Positions 32,796-41,913 of a stretch of DNA of 64,000 nt are shown piece by piece; the stretch's first letter is position 1; each line of letters begins with the position of its first letter. Under the pieces are notes generated by a model. That model did no database searches. It worked only from the letters and a program-made list of their open reading frames with translations, and was not told the DNA's origin. The position numbers were made by a program, and so were the translations under genes. Source of the DNA: Planococcus circulans (GTDB lineage: Bacteria; Bacillota; Bacilli; Bacillales_A; Planococcaceae); contig NZ_JAIQCL010000001.1 in assembly GCF_020023385.1 (NCBI RefSeq), forward strand, positions 1-64,000, read 5' to 3'.

Positions 32796-35621
32796 TTACA
32801 ATTTAGCTAATGCTTCGTCAATTATACGCGCTTGTTCCACTTTATGTGCTTCTCCATCGCCTTCTGCAGGACTTTGGCGTTGGGTGCGTCCGAAGTACTT
32901 CACTTCTTTGCCATCTGCAAGTTCACGCAAGTACGGATCTGCAAAAGTCCATGACCCCATGTTCTGAGGTTCTTCCTGTACCCAAGCCAACTCTTTGACG
33001 TTTGGATAACGGTCGACTATGGCTTTGATCTTCTCAGCCGGGAAAGGATACAACTGCTCTACGCGGACAATATGCGCCCACTCATAGCCTTTGCCATCTT
33101 TCACTCGTTCTGCCAAGTCGATCGCCATTTTGCCGCTAGCAAAAAGTACACGTTTCACTTTTTTCGCTTCTTTGCCCATATTCGGCTGTTCAATGACAGT
33201 TTCGAATTGGCCTTCAGCCAAATCAGCTACATCTGCGCCGACCAACGGATGGCGCAGCAATGATTTAGGAGAAACGATGATCAATGGGCGAATTGCCTCT
33301 TCTCCAAGCATTTTAGCCTGGCGGCGTAAAATGTGGAAGTAGTTGGCTGCGCTGGAAAGGTTTGCAACTGTCCAGTTGTTTTCAGCAGCCATCTGCAGAT
33401 GACGTTCCAGACGGGCACTCGAATGCTCAGGTCCCTGTCCTTCATAACCATGAGGCAACAGCATGACCAAGCCTGATTTTTGGCCCCACTTTGCGCGTCC
33501 CGCAGAAATGAACTGGTCAAACATCATTTGCGCCATATTGGCGAAATCGCCGTATTGCGCTTCCCAGATAACAAGCGCTTTATCATTTTCAACATTGTAG
33601 CCATACTCGAAGCCCAATACAGATGCTTCACTTAATGGGCTGTTATAGACGACGAACGACGCTTTGGCATCTGAAATGTGATGCAACGGCACCAGTTCAT
33701 TTCCATTCTTTTCATCATGTAGGACAAGATGGCGATGTGCGAATGTTCCGCGCTGCGCATCTTGGCCAGTCAAGCGAATTGGATTGCCTTCCTGCAGGAT
33801 TGAACCGAATGCCAGCGTTTCAGCATGTGCCCAATCAACCTTGCCTTTATCATTGAACGGATCTTCACGACGCTTCAGAATTCGGGCCAGTTTGCCGAAG
33901 GCAGAGAAATCACTTGGCCAAGACAATAGCTCTTCGTTCATCTTCGTCAGAACGTCTTTATCGACACCCGTCGCAACTTCAGGATAGCCGTTTAAGACAG
34001 CTTCCGGAATTTCAACTTTCGGGAAATCCGCCGCTTTATTTTCTTTGACTTTGTCATAAGCTTCCTGCATTTCTTTCTGAATATCAGAATCAAGTTTTTT
34101 AACATCATCTACTGATAGAACTTGTTCTGATGACAATTGTTTTCCGTAAAGTTCGCGGACAGTATCATGCTGATGGATGCCATGGTACATTGTCGGATTC
34201 GTCACTAATGGCTCATCCATTTCATTATGGCCATAACGGCGATAGCCGATCAGATCGATCAGTATATCTTTTCCGAATTTTTCACGGTATTCAAAAGCCA
34301 GGCGTGCGACTGCAACTACCGCTTCAGGATCATCAGCATTGACATGGATAACCGGCACTTCAAAGCCTTTTGCAGGATCTGAAGAATAATGTGTCGATCT
34401 TGAATCAAACTGTTCTGTTGTAAAGCCGATCAGGTTGTTGGCGATGATGTGGATTGATCCACCCGTCTGATAGCCTTTGACTCGGCTGAAGTTCAAGGTT
34501 TCGGTTACGATGCCCTGCCCCGGGAATGCCGCATCCCCGTGTACAAGAATCGCGTATGACTTTTTCGGATCCATTTTTGCCAGACCCGCTTGGTCGGTGA
34601 GTTCCTGAGCAGCACGTGTCTGTCCAGCAACGATCGGGCTGACGATTTCCAGGTGGGAAGGATTATAGGCAAGTTTTACACTTGTCCCATTTTCTGATTT
34701 ATAAGCTGCGCCCATGTGATATTTAACATCACCAAACCAGCCTTTAGTGATTTGAAGCGAACCATCTTCTGGTAGGAAAGCATCGTCTCCTACATGCGCG
34801 AAGCCGGCAAACATCATCTCGTAAGGTTTGTTCAAAATATGTGTAAGCACATTTAAACGACCGCGATGCGCCATCCCGATCATGATATCTTGTGTTCCGG
34901 CAGACTCGGATAAGCGAACAAGTTCGTCCATTAGAACAACCAGTGAATCGACGCCTTCGATTGAAAACCGTTTTTGTCCAACAAATGTGCGGTGTACAAA
35001 TTTCTCAAAGCCTTCTACGCGTGTCAACAGATCAAGAACTTGTTTCTTTTTGTCCGGATCCAATGTCGGTTTGACTGCACCAGCTTCGATTTTCTCCTGC
35101 AGCCAGCTGCGTTCCTGAGGCTGGATTACGTGTGAAAATTCAAAAGCGACTTTATCCGTATAAAGGGACTTCAAATAATTAATAGCTTCCAGGCCATTCG
35201 TTACATCGCTCGGTGCATTATTCAGAAGCAATGAAACAGGTACTTCCTTCAGATCCTGCTCGCTGAGGCCATTTGCAGGCTCAATACGGGAGCTGTCTTT
35301 TGGTTGGTCCTTCAACGGATAGATATCCGATGCCAGATGGCCATGAGCGCGAATCGCTTCCGCCAAATGAACAGCAGCCAGTACTTTTTCGAAATTGTTC
35401 GGTTCCACAGCTTTTTCGGTCGAAGCTTGTTGGCTTGTCGAAACTTGTTGGCTTGTGGAAGCTTCAACAGGAGGGCCGTATTGTTTGAAAAGTTCGACGT
35501 ACTCTGGATCAAGCAATTCCGGTGATTCTTGATACAGATCATACATCTCCATTATGTATCCCAGGTTAGGGCCTGTAATGGAACTCCACGGGGATTTTGC
35601 ATCTGGATAATTGCTAGACAT
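32796..35621 (-). CDS. sucA: 2-oxoglutarate dehydrogenase E1 component
   Basis: A 941-residue thiamine-diphosphate-dependent decarboxylase (OdhA). The short N-terminal E2-binding peptide, IGMAHRGRLNVL, the thiamine-binding segment GDAAFPGQGIV, and DLIGYRRYGHNE are visible, with a transketolase-like C-terminal half. A Ser/Thr/Gln repeat (STSQQVSTSQQAST) forms the linker near residue 55. The ATG at 35621 is placed by GGAGG 8 bases upstream. With sucB it forms the TCA-cycle complex converting 2-oxoglutarate to succinyl-CoA. Confidence 0.97.
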   Translation of the reverse strand: MSSNYPDAKSPWSSITGPNLGYIMEMYDLYQESPELLDPEYVELFKQYGPPVEASTSQQVSTSQQASTEKAVEPNNFEKVLAAVHLAEAIRAHGHLASDIYPLKDQPKDSSRIEPANGLSEQDLKEVPVSLLLNNAPSDVTNGLEAINYLKSLYTDKVAFEFSHVIQPQERSWLQEKIEAGAVKPTLDPDKKKQVLDLLTRVEGFEKFVHRTFVGQKRFSIEGVDSLVVLMDELVRLSESAGTQDIMIGMAHRGRLNVLTHILNKPYEMMFAGFAHVGDDAFLPEDGSLQITKGWFGDVKYHMGAAYKSENGTSVKLAYNPSHLEIVSPIVAGQTRAAQELTDQAGLAKMDPKKSYAILVHGDAAFPGQGIVTETLNFSRVKGYQTGGSIHIIANNLIGFTTEQFDSRSTHYSSDPAKGFEVPVIHVNADDPEAVVAVARLAFEYREKFGKDILIDLIGYRRYGHNEMDEPLVTNPTMYHGIHQHDTVRELYGKQLSSEQVLSVDDVKKLDSDIQKEMQEAYDKVKENKAADFPKVEIPEAVLNGYPEVATGVDKDVLTKMNEELLSWPSDFSAFGKLARILKRREDPFNDKGKVDWAHAETLAFGSILQEGNPIRLTGQDAQRGTFAHRHLVLHDEKNGNELVPLHHISDAKASFVVYNSPLSEASVLGFEYGYNVENDKALVIWEAQYGDFANMAQMMFDQFISAGRAKWGQKSGLVMLLPHGYEGQGPEHSSARLERHLQMAAENNWTVANLSSAANYFHILRRQAKMLGEEAIRPLIIVSPKSLLRHPLVGADVADLAEGQFETVIEQPNMGKEAKKVKRVLFASGKMAIDLAERVKDGKGYEWAHIVRVEQLYPFPAEKIKAIVDRYPNVKELAWVQEEPQNMGSWTFADPYLRELADGKEVKYFGRTQRQSPAEGDGEAHKVEQARIIDEALAKL

Positions 35622-35752
35622 TAAAAAAACCTCCAACTATTTGTTTGACGGCAGTCACTTTATTTGTTATATGTCTCGTCTATTTTATCACGCATCCCAC
35701 TAGACATAAAGCAGAAGGCGTTTTGTTGATAAAAGTTTAAAATTCCCTATCA

Positions 35753-35780
35753 ATCTTACTACTTCCCCGTTGAAAAACAA
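35753..35780 (-). promoter_or_regulatory. Likely sucA promoter
   Basis: Minus-strand TTGTTT (35775-35780) and TAAGAT (35753-35758) are 16 bases apart, about 130 bases before the sucA start. Confidence 0.45.
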
Positions 35781-35812
35781 AGCCTTTTCGTGAAAATATT
35801 CACATAAGAAAT

Positions 35813-35827
35813 TGTTAAGCGCTTTCA
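35813..35827 (-). promoter_or_regulatory. cre-like site upstream of sucA
   Basis: TGAAAGCGCTTAACA resembles the CcpA operator but carries one extra base in the right half. B. subtilis odhAB is catabolite-repressed, and the position upstream of the predicted promoter is compatible with this. Confidence 0.4.
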
Positions 35828-35867
35828 TACTCTTCGCTTCTGCAATATGGCCTTATAAAGCCCTGTA

Positions 35868-37514
35868 TTAAGGGAATGAATACATGTAGCAACTGCCTTT
35901 ACCGTTGCTTTTCGCTAAATAAAGCGCAGCATCCGCTTTTTTGACCAAATCATCGAAATCATTTCCATGCACGGGATAAACCGAAATGCCTATTGATGAA
36001 GTCGGTGTAAAATGATGACCGCCGATTATCCAGCCGTCGGCAAGTGTTTGATTGATCCGGCTGATGACGCTTTCCACCTGCTCTTGACTTTCTTCAGGAG
36101 CAATGCCGCATAAGGCCACCAGGAATTCATCGCCGCCTACTCGAGCAATCATATCTTGCTTGCGCACACTTTTTTTGATTGCCTGGCCGAAATGATAGAT
36201 GAACTCATCTCCGACATCATGGCCAAATTGATCATTGATTGATTTAAAATCGTCTCCGTCGATGAACAACAAAGCAATATGTTCATCTTTTGCTTCTGCC
36301 TGCTCTTTCATCTGCTGAAATTGCTGGACCATGAGACGACGGTTGGGCAAATTCGTCAAACTGTCATGGTAAGCCATGAAATGGAGCTGTTCTTCCATTT
36401 TTTTTCGTTCTGTGACATCGAATAGGATTGACAACACTTGATAAATTCGGCCATCCATATCCATTAAAGGAATAATAGTGGCATCCACCCAGAAAACTTC
36501 ACCAATTTTCTTTAAACTTTTTATCTGGCCACGCCAAATGGAGCCTTTCCTAACGACAGCACGAATCTTTTCATATTCTTCAGTGGAAATGACCGCTTTC
36601 CCTATCTTGGAAATATTGATGCCGATGAGCTCTTCAGCTTTATAACCGGTCAATTGATTGAAATTGTCATTGACGAATTCAATGGTACCAGACAAACTCC
36701 AGATTGCGACAAGCGCTGCGTAATTAAGTGCATCCTTGTAGCTCTCCAGAATATTCTCTGTCTTTTTCAGCTCATTCTTCAACAGCAATTCACTGGTCAA
36801 CTCCCTGAACACAACATGAAATGCACGGATAATGCCATTTTCATTGATGGGAGAATAGCTGACTGAAAACTTCGCGTCTGTGCCATCGAGCTTTCGTCGC
36901 TTCATAATCACAGAAGTGCTTCTAGTTTCAGGCGAGAATTTTTCCAGCAATGTTTTTCCTGCCCTGAACACTTCTTTTTGTTTATCGGGCAAATCCTTGT
37001 AATAGCGGTTCACCCATTCTTCTTTTACTACGCCGAACGTTTCTTCATAAGCTGGATTCAAATCGATGATCATGTATTCTGCAGAAATCATGATCATCGG
37101 ATCCACTGAGTTTTGGACCAGCGACTCATAAAATAAATAATCTTCTTCAATCTTCTTTTGAGCTGCCACATTTTTTGTGATTGCCAGCACAAATTTCTGC
37201 CCTTCAAACTCAATCGGAGTCAATTCGGTTTCCATTGCTGTATCCAGGTCACTAAACAGGCTATAGTCGCGGTAGATGTGCCTCTCTCCTGCTTTCAATG
37301 CAATCTGATACTGCTTTTTGATTTCTCTGGTCAAATCCGGTGGCATGCTGTCTTCCAACGTGGTGCCACGCAGTTCTTTTTTGAATATAGCAAAACACAC
37401 CGGATTGACGTAGACATAGTCAAAGGTGTCACCGTTTTGCTCCATAAAATAGACAGGGTCTTTCGAATTTCTGTAGAGGAGGTCCAACTGCTCCAGGGTA
37501 AATGGCATTGGCAT
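35868..37514 (-). CDS. PAS-PAS-PAS-GGDEF diguanylate cyclase
   Basis: A 548-residue cytosolic protein with three PAS-like domains (about 5-120, 130-245, 255-375) and a GGDEF domain (385-548). The active-site motif is intact (RVGGDEFLVAL), and RKQD five residues upstream fits the RxxD inhibitory site, so it should make cyclic di-GMP and be product-inhibited. There is no EAL domain or membrane anchor. Its start lies 18 bases after the dapF stop, suggesting joint transcription with murG and dapF. The ribosome site is weak. Confidence 0.93.
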   Translation of the reverse strand: MPMPFTLEQLDLLYRNSKDPVYFMEQNGDTFDYVYVNPVCFAIFKKELRGTTLEDSMPPDLTREIKKQYQIALKAGERHIYRDYSLFSDLDTAMETELTPIEFEGQKFVLAITKNVAAQKKIEEDYLFYESLVQNSVDPMIMISAEYMIIDLNPAYEETFGVVKEEWVNRYYKDLPDKQKEVFRAGKTLLEKFSPETRSTSVIMKRRKLDGTDAKFSVSYSPINENGIIRAFHVVFRELTSELLLKNELKKTENILESYKDALNYAALVAIWSLSGTIEFVNDNFNQLTGYKAEELIGINISKIGKAVISTEEYEKIRAVVRKGSIWRGQIKSLKKIGEVFWVDATIIPLMDMDGRIYQVLSILFDVTERKKMEEQLHFMAYHDSLTNLPNRRLMVQQFQQMKEQAEAKDEHIALLFIDGDDFKSINDQFGHDVGDEFIYHFGQAIKKSVRKQDMIARVGGDEFLVALCGIAPEESQEQVESVISRINQTLADGWIIGGHHFTPTSSIGISVYPVHGNDFDDLVKKADAALYLAKSNGKGSCYMYSFP

Positions 37515-37532
37515 CTAGTTCACCGCTTTCCA

Positions 37533-38486
37533 TTAGACGAATTGTTTCGAAAGTATTGATATTTGCTCACTGAACTGCGCATAGCGTGCCTGCTCATCCA
37601 GTGGTTCAGAAGAGAGGATTCTGCTGCCGGTCCCATTCGGTGGCCAGTCGAATTTAGCAACTGACAGATAGGTCGCATTGCCGGTAAGCAAAAGTTGGAT
37701 GTCGTCCCCTTCTTTGGAAACTGAACATTTCACCATGCCTCCTGGATTGTAGACCGAAACATCCCCATAAGGAACCAGTCCCGCCATGCAGCTGATCAAT
37801 GCTGAAGCCGTCATTGCAGTTCCACACGCATTCGTGAATCCTACACCACGCTCATAGGTCCGGACAAATATGCCGTCTTCCACAGGCGTCACGTAACTGA
37901 CGTTGACCCCATCAGAAAAATAATCATTGTCGCCATTGAAATACTGCGCCCATTTCTGCTGATGGCTTGTATCCTTCTGCAAGTCCGCCGGTACAATCCC
38001 GATCAGGTGTGGGTTAGGAACAGCGACCGCTGAAAACGGAATTTCTTCTGACACGAATGGCAAGGGTTTATGAACCCAATCCTCATGGCCCTCGTAGTTC
38101 ATCGGCAAACTGCTGAGCGAAAATGAAACCGGGGATATTTCGACCGCATAGGTTTTGATCCCTTCATTTAACGTCTCTTCTTTTTTGACGCGCAGCGAAG
38201 CTCTCATGGTTTCAATCACCGCTTCCTGTACGCCGTCGCGTTCACATACATACCGGGCCACACAGCGAAGGCCATTTCCACACATGGATGCTTCTGAACC
38301 GTCATTATTGAATACCCGCATCTTCGCGTGTGCAACAGATGAAGGCAAAATCACTAGAATACCGTCAATGTCCTTATCCAATGCCGATAGTTGAATCGCC
38401 ATCTCAGCAAAATCATTGCGTTCATCCGATTCCAGCATATAGAAGGTATTCATAGAGCCATGGACTTTTGTCAACGTTATTTCCAT
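37533..38486 (-). CDS. dapF: Diaminopimelate epimerase, extended form
   Basis: A 317-residue DapF-fold epimerase. The two catalytic cysteines are present: Cys69 in MCGNGLRC and Cys221 in NACGTAMTAS. DapF converts LL- to meso-diaminopimelate for lysine and peptidoglycan synthesis. The protein is about 30 residues longer than B. subtilis DapF, with a C-terminal extension after the last strand, and the N-terminal GLGN motif reads GSMNTF. Racemases for other amino acids share this fold, so substrate is not certain. The ATG at 38486 follows AGAGGTG. Confidence 0.85.
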   Translation of the reverse strand: MEITLTKVHGSMNTFYMLESDERNDFAEMAIQLSALDKDIDGILVILPSSVAHAKMRVFNNDGSEASMCGNGLRCVARYVCERDGVQEAVIETMRASLRVKKEETLNEGIKTYAVEISPVSFSLSSLPMNYEGHEDWVHKPLPFVSEEIPFSAVAVPNPHLIGIVPADLQKDTSHQQKWAQYFNGDNDYFSDGVNVSYVTPVEDGIFVRTYERGVGFTNACGTAMTASALISCMAGLVPYGDVSVYNPGGMVKCSVSKEGDDIQLLLTGNATYLSVAKFDWPPNGTGSRILSSEPLDEQARYAQFSEQISILSKQFV

Positions 38487-38516
38487 TCCGGTCACCTCTT
38501 TTAATATAGTTGGAAG

Positions 38517-39593
38517 TTATTTTGTATGGGCTGAGACCAATTTAGCCATTTCAGCAGCAGTAATCGGCGCTTCGGCTTGTGTCATAGTTTCGATCAACTG
38601 GCCTTTCCCGGCCTGCAAGCGGTCCATTTCTTCTACAAAGCGGTCTGCAGTCAATTCTTCCTCTTCAACCACATGCGCAAAGCCCTGTTTCTTGAAGAGA
38701 TTCGCATTCAGTATCTGATCGCCCCGACTTTTTTGGATGGATAATGGGACAAGCAGCATCGGTTTTTTTAATGCTAAAAATTCGAATATGGAATTGGACC
38801 CTGCCCGTGAAACCACGAAATCCGTCATATGCAATAAATGCGGTAATTCGTGCGTAACGTATTCAAATTGCCGGTAATTCACATGGACATCCAGTTCCGG
38901 CATACTGTTGCCTTTGCCGCATAAATGGATGATATTAAACTGTTCCAGCAGCCGTTCCAGATTATTGCGAACAGCTGAGTTGATCATAGCCGAACCTTGG
39001 CTTCCACCCATCACCATCAGAACCGGCAATTCATTATCGAATGGACAGATTTCCTGCCCTTTTTCTGTCGAGCCTTCCAACAGCTCACTGCGGATAAGTG
39101 AACCTGTACATGTAGACTTCTCACTCGGCACATGTGCCAGTGTTTCTTTGAAGACGGTGAAGATGTGGTCTGCGAAAGGCAGCGCAATCTTGTTGGCCAA
39201 TCCAGGCGTAACATCCGATTCATGGATGATGACCGGGACCGACATCATGCGTCCAGCCATTGCGACCGGAACAGATACGAACCCACCCTTCGAAAAAATC
39301 GCCACAGGCTTGGTTTTCCGGATGATACTCATCGCCTGCATCAATCCAGCACCTACACGGAACGGATCCGAAAAATTCTTTGTGGAAAAATAGCGTCTTA
39401 ATTTCCCGCTTGAAATGGCGTGGTAAGGAACGGATGGAAACGATTCACGGATCAGTTCGTTTTCAATGCCGTCTTTGGAACCGATGTACTCTACATGGAA
39501 TCCTAAATTCTTCAGTTCTGGAATCAATGCCTGATTTAAAGAGACGTGTCCTGCTGTTCCGCCTCCGGTCAATAAAATTGTTCTGTTTTCCAT
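38517..39593 (-). CDS. murG: UDP-GlcNAc:lipid I N-acetylglucosaminyltransferase MurG
   Basis: A 358-residue GT28 enzyme adding GlcNAc to lipid I to make lipid II on the cytoplasmic membrane face. The N terminus has GGGTAGHVSLN; GGSQGS and the SRAGSNSIFEFLALKKPMLLVPL donor-binding region follow. The ATG at 39593 has AGGA 8 bases upstream. It lies outside a dcw cluster and precedes dapF by 30 bases, linking two peptidoglycan steps. Confidence 0.95.
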   Translation of the reverse strand: MENRTILLTGGGTAGHVSLNQALIPELKNLGFHVEYIGSKDGIENELIRESFPSVPYHAISSGKLRRYFSTKNFSDPFRVGAGLMQAMSIIRKTKPVAIFSKGGFVSVPVAMAGRMMSVPVIIHESDVTPGLANKIALPFADHIFTVFKETLAHVPSEKSTCTGSLIRSELLEGSTEKGQEICPFDNELPVLMVMGGSQGSAMINSAVRNNLERLLEQFNIIHLCGKGNSMPELDVHVNYRQFEYVTHELPHLLHMTDFVVSRAGSNSIFEFLALKKPMLLVPLSIQKSRGDQILNANLFKKQGFAHVVEEEELTADRFVEEMDRLQAGKGQLIETMTQAEAPITAAEMAKLVSAHTK

Positions 39594-39845
39594 TGCTCGT
39601 CCTACTCTCATCTATTAATTTGGCATAGCCGGACCGCTTTAAGCACGCCTTTCTATGCTATACTGGATTCTATGTGTAAAATTGTTTTTATAATATCTTA
39701 CCGCCGGCGTGCCATGGCTTTAACAAAGTAAGAAGACTGCTTTACTGTACCTGGCTTCTTGCTTGAACTCTGCCCAAAACAGCCGAAGCGATATGAAAAA
39801 CTACAGTCAAATTGCAACTCAGATAATTTGCGGGAGGAAAGAAGT

Positions 39846-41222
39846 ATGCACCAAACAAGAACCATGAAAGAAAAAATGCTGCTGTTGGTGAAAATTGTTT
39901 TCCCGATTCTTGTCACGCAAATAGCGATGTATATGGTGACATTTTTCGATATTTACATGACTGCCCGCTACGGAACAGAAGATTTGGCAGGCGTTTCGAT
40001 CGGCTCGTCCTTTTGGGTGCCCGTCTACATCGGCCTTGCTGGTATTCTTATGTCCATCACTCCAATTGTAGCACAATTGATGGGAGCTAAGAAAAAAGAA
40101 CAAGTAAAACAAGCCGTCCAGCAAGGGATTTATTTGGCGTTCCTGCTGTCTGCAATCGTCTTTGCTTTCTTCTACTTCGGCATCGATTATCTGCTGGCCT
40201 TCATGGACCTTGAACCGGTTGTCGCAGATGTCGCAAGCCGTTATATCTTTGCGATGTCGATCGGGTTGATTCCGTTATTCGTCTACAATGCCTTGCGCTC
40301 CTATATCGATGCACTCGGAGCCACTCGTGTGACAATGGTCATTTCACTGCTGTCGGCACCTATCAATATCTTCTTCAACTACCTGCTGATCTTCGGGAAT
40401 TTCGGTTTCCCGGAACTTGGAGGCGCAGGAGCCGGTTTTGCCTCGGCCATCACATATTGGCTGATTCTTGCGATTGCCATCTGGATCATCCATACAAGAA
40501 GTCCGTTCAATTCCTACGGCATCTTCCGTAAATGGCCGAAGGTGTCGCTTGGCCACTGGGGCGAAATAAGCCGGATCGGGGTTCCCATCGGCATTTCGAT
40601 TTTTGTGGAAACCAGTATTTTCTCTGCCGTGACGTTTTTGCTGGCAGTTTACGGCACCGTCACCATCGCAGCCCATCAAATTGCCCTGAATTTCGCATCC
40701 TTATTGTATATGCTGCCGCTCAGTATCTCTATGGGCGCGACAATTCTGGTCGGCTACGAGGTCGGTGCCAAACGTTTCCGGGATGCCAAATATTATAGCT
40801 GGCTGAGTGTCGGCACTGCTATCATCTTGAGTGCCCTGTCCGCCTGTATCCTGTTCTTCATGCGCAGTGAAATTGCGGCCTTGTATTCCTCAGACCCTGT
40901 GGTGGTCGAATTGGCCGTGCAGTTCCTGCTGTTTGCAGCTTTGTTTCAGCTCTCTGATGCGATTCAAGCGCCCGTTCAAGGAGCGTTACGCGGATACAAG
41001 GATGTGAACATCACCTTCATCATGGCCTTGATATCCTATTGGGTCATTGGCTTGCCTTGCGGATACCTGCTGGCAAATTTCACTGATTTCGGTGCCTTCG
41101 GCTATTGGATCGGTTTGATTGTCGGCTTGACGGCAGGAGCCGTCACCTTGTCTATCCGCTTGCTGTCGATCCAAAAAAAGATTTCCCGTCAAACCGCAGC
41201 AGTCCCGCGGAACGCGCAATAA
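39846..41222 (+). CDS. MATE family efflux transporter
   Basis: A 458-residue membrane protein with about 12 helices in two homologous halves (IVFPILVTQIAMYMVTFFDIYMTARYG, then IGVPIGISIFVETSIFS). MATE pumps export cationic drugs and metabolites by Na+ or H+ antiport. The ATG at 39846 has GGGAGG 8 bases upstream; a longer frame from 39759 has no ribosome site. Substrate unknown. Confidence 0.92.
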   Translation: MHQTRTMKEKMLLLVKIVFPILVTQIAMYMVTFFDIYMTARYGTEDLAGVSIGSSFWVPVYIGLAGILMSITPIVAQLMGAKKKEQVKQAVQQGIYLAFLLSAIVFAFFYFGIDYLLAFMDLEPVVADVASRYIFAMSIGLIPLFVYNALRSYIDALGATRVTMVISLLSAPINIFFNYLLIFGNFGFPELGGAGAGFASAITYWLILAIAIWIIHTRSPFNSYGIFRKWPKVSLGHWGEISRIGVPIGISIFVETSIFSAVTFLLAVYGTVTIAAHQIALNFASLLYMLPLSISMGATILVGYEVGAKRFRDAKYYSWLSVGTAIILSALSACILFFMRSEIAALYSSDPVVVELAVQFLLFAALFQLSDAIQAPVQGALRGYKDVNITFIMALISYWVIGLPCGYLLANFTDFGAFGYWIGLIVGLTAGAVTLSIRLLSIQKKISRQTAAVPRNAQ

Positions 41223-41254
41223 AATCAGCTTGTTGAAAAAGTCTTCATACTACA

Positions 41255-41570
41255 TTTCGCTCTAGGCGGACGCGTTCCACGGGCACGGCTTCTGCCGCTT
41301 CCCTCGCTCTGCTCAGTCCAGTGGCTCCAGCTCGTGTCGCTCTGTCGCTTTGCTCCGTCACTGCTCCCGTTGGAGTCGCCGCCTTCCGCTACATTCAAAG
41401 AAGAAAGAGTTCATAAAGTGGTTTAGAGAAGCGTCCGCTCGACTCCTGCGGGAAAGCGAGACGGCCGAGACCCCGCAGAGAGCAAAGCGAACGAGGAGGC
41501 TTGGACGCGAGCCCGCGGAAAGCGAGCGGTAAGCTTCGGAAAACCACGGCTTGTTAGAAGTTTCTTGACA
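41255..41570. repeat. GC-rich Bacillales-type intergenic repeat
   Basis: About 315 bases without a gene hold two arms that partly complement each other: GCGGACGCGTTCCACGGGC near 41266 and a mirrored CTTGGACGCGAGCCCGCGGA near 41501. Similar purine/pyrimidine-biased repeats occur between genes in many Bacillaceae and Planococcaceae. Function unknown; they probably fold as long RNA hairpins if transcribed. Confidence 0.65.
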
Positions 41571-41593
41571 GCCTGAATAAAATAGGGAACGAT

Positions 41594-41640
41594 AAAAAGC
41601 AGGACACGAAAAATCAATGATTTTTCGTGTCCTGCTTTTA
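41594..41640 (-). terminator. Strong bidirectional terminator
   Basis: A 22-bp near-perfect stem (41595-41616 with 41618-41639) has A/T tracts at both bases and lies just after the minus-strand gene ending at 41674. Confidence 0.85.
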
Positions 41641-41673
41641 GTTATGCCGACTATTTCCCAATCGGTTTTCGAT

Positions 41674-41913
41674 CTACTCAGCGGCTAGTTTTCGATACAA
41701 AGCGGCCAAACCGTCTTTTTCCGTCTGCGACAAATCTGATTGTTCAATCCGCGCCAGTGCCAACTCCAGTTTTTGCTGTCTGGATTTGCGGACGCGTGGA
41801 TGGGTCAGTTCGTCATCCAATTCGATCAGCATGTATTTTTCAAGCTCTTGCTGAGTCGCAATCTTTTCCGCTGCCGCCCGTTGCGGCCAGAGTTTCCGAT
41901 AAGCCTCAATCAT
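41674..41913 (-). CDS. Small helical protein coupled to the CobW GTPase
   Basis: A 79-residue, highly charged helical protein with no recognised family. Its start overlaps the GTPase stop by 4 bases, so the two are coupled. No metal-binding motif is visible. Confidence 0.7.
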   Translation of the reverse strand: MIEAYRKLWPQRAAAEKIATQQELEKYMLIELDDELTHPRVRKSRQQKLELALARIEQSDLSQTEKDGLAALYRKLAAE

